DNA of 64,000 nucleotides, taken from contig OY744519.1 in the NCBI GenBank assembly GCA_963556195.1, forward strand, positions 105,986,500-106,050,499. The letters run 5' to 3'. Shown piece after piece: positions 58,065 through 64,000 of the stretch (its first letter is position 1; each line of letters begins with the position of its first letter). This DNA is from Sepiola atlantica. Taxonomy: Eukaryota; Mollusca; Cephalopoda; Sepiida; Sepiolidae. The notes beneath the pieces are model-generated. The model saw only the letters and a program-made list of their open reading frames with translations. It did no database searches and had not been told where the DNA came from. The translations under genes and the position numbers were made by a program.

Positions 58065-58260
58065 TTGCTACCCCACTAGGTCAGAGTTAGACACAAGTTC
58101 TAATTTTAATGTGGAGAAATCAAGCTCCCCACAAAGGGCACTTTACATTGGGATAAAAATAAAAATTGACTCAGTCTTAGAATAACTTCTTTACTGACTG
58201 AGAGCAAAACAGATAAAGTGTAGTATCATAACAGATATTACCCTTTGTTCCTAGCCAATG
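58065..58260 (-). repeat. U2-tagged SINE-like repeat, copy C
   Basis: The reverse complement follows copies A and B: CAGAGTTAGACACAAG near 58082, GAGAAATCAAGCTCCCCAC near 58116 and, at 58210-58240, AAAGTGTAGTATC and AACAGATATTAC. The last two carry the U2 box in both orientations. A related fragment with GGGGAGCATTTAGCTCCCC lies at 59117-59155. Confidence 0.6.
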
Positions 58261-58828
58261 TCATATTTGTCTTTCTCTCCCTGTAAATTTAGACATATTT
58301 TCCAAAACGGTGTCACCTAAAATAGTTAAACTTTCAAATAACGTGTCTTATAAAACCCTTTTCCAAGTTACTTTGAAAATAGGATCATCTCTCTCATTCT
58401 TCCGCCATTTCGAAACTACATTTTCTACCTTCTCACTTAAATGAAATTACTCTACATATGTATATGTACTATTGCGGCAAAGTGGTTTACCGGGGGCGAT
58501 CTTTAGAACGAAATGTGACGACAGGACGATGTGTGACAACATATGCATGTATGTGGAATGTATCTTCTTGTTATCGCCAGTGAGCAATCATCGTTTGACG
58601 ATAGTCACTGTCGTTTGCTTCTGGGACTGGCTGACTAGATGGCTGTTTGGTCGGAACCATCGTGCTGCAAATCAAACATTATGTAATAATCGAACAAAAT
58701 AAATTTATATATTTATATAATTTATTTTTGTCGAAGAACATATTTAAAACTGGCAGATGTCAGAGCGCGACAAATGCGTCTTACTCGTTCAGATTTCAAA
58801 ACAGTCTGAATTTTAAATCTCTTTAATA
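58261..58828. other. Non-coding stretch
   Basis: A 76-aa frame at 58472-58702 is unrecognised and unsupported. Confidence 0.5.
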
Positions 58829-58905
58829 GAGAGAGAGAGAGAGAGAGAGGGGGGAAGAGTGAGAGAGAGAAGGAGAGAGATAGAGGGAGAGAGAAAGAGA
58901 GAGAG
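58829..58905. repeat. (GA)n tract
   Basis: GA-rich with G-run interruptions. Confidence 0.95.
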
Positions 58906-59159
58906 GGAATACAGCCGTCATCAGTGTTTCAACAAATCTCGGTAACATATTTTTCTGACCTCTTGAACCTGGCTGGTGTCTCCAACATTGTTGATATTTT
59001 AGCTGACATCGGATTACATACCGAATACCCCGATCAGTGAGCTGACATTTTTAGTGCAGTGAATTTATTTTATTTGCAACTCCAGTCTGGCACATGGGTT
59101 ACGAATATAACGGGGAGCATTTAGCTCCCCAAAAGGCATTGTGCCACACTAGTTCACTT

Positions 59160-60940
59160 ATATGTACGCAAAGAGTTTATATAAGTAATTTATATTTGTA
59201 ATATTCTAAATAATTGACGTCTTAACACTTTTAAACAGTTTATTAGAGCTTTAGTTGTATCATAGTTACAGAGTATTGCACACGTAAGATGGCAGATTAT
59301 GTTACTCGCGAATCAATATATAAATACCCCCATTTCTTTGGAATTTCTTTTCAATGTACATTTCCTCCAACACATGCAAAACTATCTATACTCTTGAAAC
59401 ACATACATCATATATTCACCAAGATCGTCTTAGATCAGGCTTTTGATTTAATAAACAGTTCTTGAAATAGTAAAACGGGAAGCTTTATTTTTAACTTAGG
59501 GCAGAATGCAAGTTCATGCAGGAGAGCATTGATTAACACATCAGCTGTCTTCTGGGGGTTTTGCTCATTCATAGAAAAAGTTATCGTAACTAAAATGCTG
59601 GGTCATTTTTAAAGAATATAAGCATAAGTCAGTCGTGGAACTGCATACCCCACCTGACAACGTAAGGATGAGCCAAAGATTTATGTGTGCCTTACTTCTT
59701 GATATTTTATAAAGTATTCCTGAAGTGATGACATGGAAACGTTTATAACTCAAATGTCATCAGGATGAACTTTTGCATGGCTGTTAGTGTAATCAAAGAG
59801 CATCAGATCCATACATAAAATTTTGAAAAATCAGAAAATTAAAATTCCATAAAAATTTCGATGTTGCCTGAACCTTTCGAAGTTGAGATCAAATGTTAAG
59901 GTGATATCAAATGCAGTTCATTGGCTACAATATATGCTAAATAGCGAGCATTCACAAATTAGAGAACCGATCTAATCGCTAAATGCGTGACTATCAACTT
60001 TTCCCTGACCGTAAGATTTGACCTGTGACCTTGATATCCCCGAATTAAATCAGTTCTAAGTCTCCGAACATTTAGATGGTGATGATTGCTCAAGTAATGT
60101 GGGCGATTTGTCAAGCTATAAGAACGCTAGCCTGTACACAAACAAACAAACACAGTTACAAACTCGATCGAAAACATAAACACTACGTCGGTGAAGGTAA
60201 TCATTCGACTGCAAGTAATTAGGTTTTTTATATATTATTTCCGTGGTCGTCTAGAAGCGTTGTGCAATGGTACATTAACAGTTTTTGTCGTTGTAACTTT
60301 AATTGCAATGATGTAAGATACATTTTTTCTAAAATTGTAAGAATTTTAAAATTATTGAAGAATAGGCGTATTTTCAATTCCATATCTTTATTGAAAGCAT
60401 CATATTGCAATGTCAGTTTGAGAAATATGAAAGTAGCCTTGGGATTACGAAGACTAGATCTTGGTTTTCATGCATTAAAGTTCAAATTTTTCACATGGGA
60501 ACGGAAGAGATAAACGGAGCGTACCATTTCGCATACTTGTATCGAGATATTTTGTTTAGATACAGAAAAACACGTGGGTTAACATGTAAAAAAGTCGAGC
60601 AAAATATCATATGATATCAAAACACATGATTTCAAGTTAATCAAAGTTTACGCAATATCAGCACCCTACCTGTTTTATATTATGTTCATGTATATGTGAA
60701 CTTATTTGCATATAGATGTGCAAACAAGTTACTTTACTAATTGGTTATACTTTATATGTTTTTAATTACAACAATTCTTTTGATTTTAATACGACTAAAT
60801 CAGTTATATTCTTTTATTCAGTGGACAAATGTCCAGCAAGTCAAAAACATTAAGAAATTCTAATATGGTGGGTTCTCATTTTTGATTATGATGGTGGTAC
60901 AGTTGTATATTCGTCACTATCATGTTGCTTTCTGACTGTA
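59160..60940. other. 1.8 kb non-coding stretch
   Basis: No gene recognised. TTTGACCTGTGACCTTGATA near 60017 resembles a direct-repeat motif common in dispersed marine-invertebrate repeats, so 59700-60180 may be an old transposon fragment. Confidence 0.4.
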
Positions 60941-60944
60941 AGCA

Positions 60945-61100
60945 CTTAGCCTGATGGTTCCTTGCGGGATGAAACATGTAAACTTAATTGAAACATGTTC
61001 ATACTACTACTATATAGGTCTACTCACTTATTGAGCACCGTTGAAGTAAATACTAAAAAGCGATACACAATATATTATATCACATTATAATATTATATAT
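60945..61100 (+). repeat. Dispersed repeat, copy 3, with hammerhead-like lead
   Basis: CTGATGG (60951) with TTCC/GGGA pairing and GAAAC (60971), followed by TTGAGCACCGTTGAAGTAAA and a diverged block shared with 19748-19910 and 22988-23106. Ends in TA-rich sequence. Confidence 0.55.
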
Positions 61101-61445
61101 GTATATATACGTAAATTTTTTATATGTTTATATATCTGTATGTACAAAAGGCAGTTCTAAACTAATTAAGGAGTCATTATTATTTTTTGAACACATGTGC
61201 TAAGCAAATAATACGTCCAAACGAGAGTGACACGTGACTTCACATTTCCGAAACAGATGACAACAGAAGCTGAACAGATCTGGATGGCTAAGTCCTTTTG
61301 TGCTAGAAACCCACGGTACGAATGTTGTACTTATTTTTCTGTACCAAAATAAATAAATATTACGCTTTGAATTTTTAATTTTTAACTTTAATTCTCAATT
61401 ACTTGAGCACTCTGTTGGGATTTTTCCTGCTATATTACAATGAAG

Positions 61446-61446
<1 letters not shown>

Positions 61447-61503
<57 letters not shown>

Positions 61504-61514
61504 GTGTGTGTGTG
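61447..61514. repeat. (TA)n(TG)n microsatellite
   Basis: Simple repeat. Confidence 0.95.
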
Positions 61515-62030
61515 TATAAGTATCTAAATAATATAAGTTTTCGTTACGCGTCCTGAGAATATTTAAGATACGTTTCTCTCCCAATAGATATTATTCATAA
61601 AGTCTGAGCAATAAAAATTACTTTTGTGATAAAAACAATTCGGTTATTAGGTTAAAATAAGAAAAATATTTAAGATAATGAAATTAAAACAAATTGTTTC
61701 ACCCGTACAATGATTCTAATATCTCAGCCAGTTTTTAAAAGACTTTCTTGGAGAAGTACTAGAGAGAAATGAAGAGAAGGGAGAAAGTAAAAAAGGGTTT
61801 ATCAAGTACATTTTTCCTTTGAGATCATGTAAATAAAAAATTCAATTTACAAACTAATGTTTGGTTTAAAAAAAAATATTGTTGACGGGAGAATTTCGGT
61901 TACAATTGCATTTTTGAAATTTTACGGCCCAGTTTTAGCTAATCGAGGTGGATTACTTGAAAAGAACCAAATACATGTTGACTTGAAATTATCATATCAG
62001 CACCAATGTCAAAAGGGCTACTTTTAAATT

Positions 62031-62508
62031 TGGGGCTACTATGATAATGATATGTGTTTTTGCAAATCTGAAGCCAATGCAAAACGTCCTTGGAAATGCT
62101 GTTGCCGGTATGCTTAAGGACTATACTTCCTCAAAGGCTCGAACATCACAAACACATAAACCAATAAAACCCGTTTCATCGCACAACCATGTTGATTCGC
62201 GTGCCTATAAGTCTGATGTGAGAAAACACAGAAGTTCTCCTTCAGAATCTGAAGTGTCAGCGAAATGGAACAGGAAGTTTCATCATTTGCGACCGTGTGG
62301 ATCTTCATAGTAATGGAATACGAACAGTGTATTCAGAGCGATTTGACGAATGCTATCTATGGTGCCACTGTTTATTGCAGCCGTGTCTAGTACTCTTATT
62401 TTTGTTCCGATATATTTTTCTGTGCATGTTACAAGGCGGGGTTATACTGATGTTTAATAGTGGGACTACTATGATAATGCATTACAAAATACATTATCAT
62501 AAAAGCCC
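62031..62508 (+). mobile_element. Small TIR-flanked element with 89-aa open frame
   Basis: GGGGCTACTATGATAATG (62031) and CATTATCATAAAAGCCCC (62491-62508) are imperfect 18-bp inverted repeats (16 matches). Inside is a frame 62041-62310 rich in Ser, Lys and His, without a recognised domain. A second copy of the terminal motif (GGGACTACTATGATAATG at 62461) forms a hairpin with the right end. It may be a MITE or an internally deleted transposon. Confidence 0.4.
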
Positions 62509-62530
62509 CGCCACATTATGATTTTCTGAA

Positions 62531-62539
62531 ATATATATA

Positions 62540-62607
<68 letters not shown>
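62531..62607. repeat. (TA)n microsatellite
   Basis: Pure TA run after a short ATTTATAT interruption. Confidence 0.95.
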
Positions 62608-62608
<1 letters not shown>

Positions 62609-64000
62609 CGGGTAAATAATTTTATTTTATTTAGTTTTTCTACAAAGTCAAAACAAAAGTGTCATTCGTTTCAGGAATAAGCTGTTTTAAGCCAGGAGGG
62701 TGATAATGTAGGAACACATGCTCCTAAATCTATCATCGTAAACCCAGTTGAGGGTAATCAGTGAAAAGGTTTTTCTAAAAATAAAGAATTAGTATATGTT
62801 TAACTTAGATAAAATGTTAAATGTAATGCTTATATCGCTTTAATTTGTTTTCGTGTTTGTGTTTAATCGACAACAATCAGAAACGTTTTGCAGAATATTT
62901 TAAGAACAAACATTTTACATAAGTACATATCTTATACTTCCGGCTTTTTTTTTATATAGTATTTTATTAAAATCATCGTATCTGAATATCTACTTCAAAT
63001 TCAGAGACACTAATAAATAAACATACAAATAGGATACATCTTCCAACAACAGAGAAAACATTTCGCATATAAATGTCCCTGGTTCCGTTTGAAACATCAC
63101 ATTAAAGTTAAAGTGACTCTCAAAGAAAAGGTTTTGATTACAATGCTATCTATTTTGATCAACGATTTGTATACAATGAACCAGACTATTTTCACTTAGT
63201 TTTTTGTTATTCAATTAGGCTTTTTCATCGTATATAGAACTTACTTTCAGGTAACAGGAAAGAGTGGGTGAGGTTATTCTTTATCAACCCGACTTCGAAA
63301 ACTGTCAACGCCATCTTTTATCATTCTAATATTTTGGAACTTACTGAAATATTTAACTTTATTTTTCTTACTTTTAGTTAATAAATCTCTCAATATCCGA
63401 TTATATCATACAAATGCCCACCTCCGTTTAAAATAGGGGACAAATTATGCTTCGTCAGTGTTTGCACTCGCTATTTGTCTAGATATATTATTAAAATAGT
63501 TATATACAATCCTATAAGTATCTCAGTAATTTAATTTTTCATATATAAATTATCATCATCATGCCATCAAGATAAAAAACAACGTGATACTTTTATTATA
63601 GAATGGGGGATTTTTTTTTCAGACTTCATTTCAGGCGACTTTCTGGCATCCCTCTCTTCCTCACGTGAAATGATTTCGTCAGGGGGATAGAAAAGGCATT
63701 ATTTTCCACGCTAACTTTATCATTTACTTTATTGTTTACATTTAACATTTTGCCTCAAAATAATTGTGAGAGTAGATTGTGCCCCTTGCATTTTCCAGAC
63801 AGCAGAAATTTTGGATTTGACGTGTGGCGCAGCACTATTCAAGCAATACGTCTCAACTACTATGCAATTCTTCTTCAGTTGCAAATAGAGAATAAATATC
63901 AATTGTTGATCTATACAGAATAGTTTTTATTCAATTTACTGTTAATATTCGTCCCATATCTCACAAACACAACCACTTCACTTGAAACATGAATTTGTTC
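62608..64000. other. 1.4 kb non-coding stretch to window end
   Basis: AT-rich, no gene, RNA or repeat recognised. A 63-aa frame at 63732-63923 is unsupported. Confidence 0.5.

Overview
The window is repeat-dense, AT-rich metazoan DNA with no convincing host protein-coding exon. It reads as intergenic or intronic sequence of a lophotrochozoan, most likely an octopus-like cephalopod. The reasons are many long (TA)n tracts, tRNA-derived SINEs, several Penelope-like elements, mariner/Tc1 relics and TTAGGG-type interstitial telomeric repeats. The species is an inference; no host marker gene is present to confirm it.

Layout. 1-8.2 kb: non-coding sequence, a degraded LINE C-terminus (3.14-3.96 kb, minus), a 1.2 kb pyrimidine-rich tract, foldback hairpins and microsatellites. 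8.3-9.35 kb: a foldback, a tRNA-derived SINE and then two direct copies of a hammerhead ribozyme. The first is intact in every conserved position; the second has a decayed stem III. The two predicted cleavage sites are 333 nt apart, the arrangement of a retrozyme (a small HHR-driven retroelement). 9.7-15.7 kb: microsatellites, a two-copy dispersed repeat and a LINE 3' tail. 15.7-17.5 kb: U2 snRNA-derived sequence, including minisatellites whose unit carries a U2 segment. 17.6-18.6 kb: Penelope-like element (PLE) with a GIY-YIG relic. 22.0-22.8 kb: a 67-bp satellite array. 23.26-26.55 kb: a nearly complete DNA transposon with long terminal inverted repeats and a three-part transposase, inserted in a (TA)n tract. 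28-31 kb: a repeat joined to 5S-rRNA-like sequence, a U2-tagged minisatellite and a Ty3/gypsy RT relic. 31.24-35.11 kb: a second PLE, flanked by an inverted, internally deleted copy of its own tail. 35.4-37.0 kb: mariner, then a Tc1-like relic on the opposite strand. 39.1-39.6 kb: foldback holding a tRNA-Arg-like sequence. 40.7-51 kb: U2-tagged repeats, a CpG-rich patch, Helitron-like ends, SINEs, a long inverted repeat, a second 5S-like junction and a telomere-like foldback. 51.6-52.1 kb: CR1/Jockey-type LINE C-terminus. 53.7-55.6 kb: a retroelement RT relic with a GVYTDD catalytic box. 56-64 kb: microsatellites, more U2-tagged repeat and a small TIR-flanked element.

Nothing here acts as an operon or pathway. 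The common theme is small structured RNAs (hammerhead ribozyme, U2 snRNA, 5S rRNA, tRNAs) captured as parts of mobile or tandem repeats. The retrozyme-like pair, the U2-tagged minisatellites and the long-TIR transposon are the items most worth a second look. All homology calls come from reading translated and nucleotide motifs by eye; no database search was possible.
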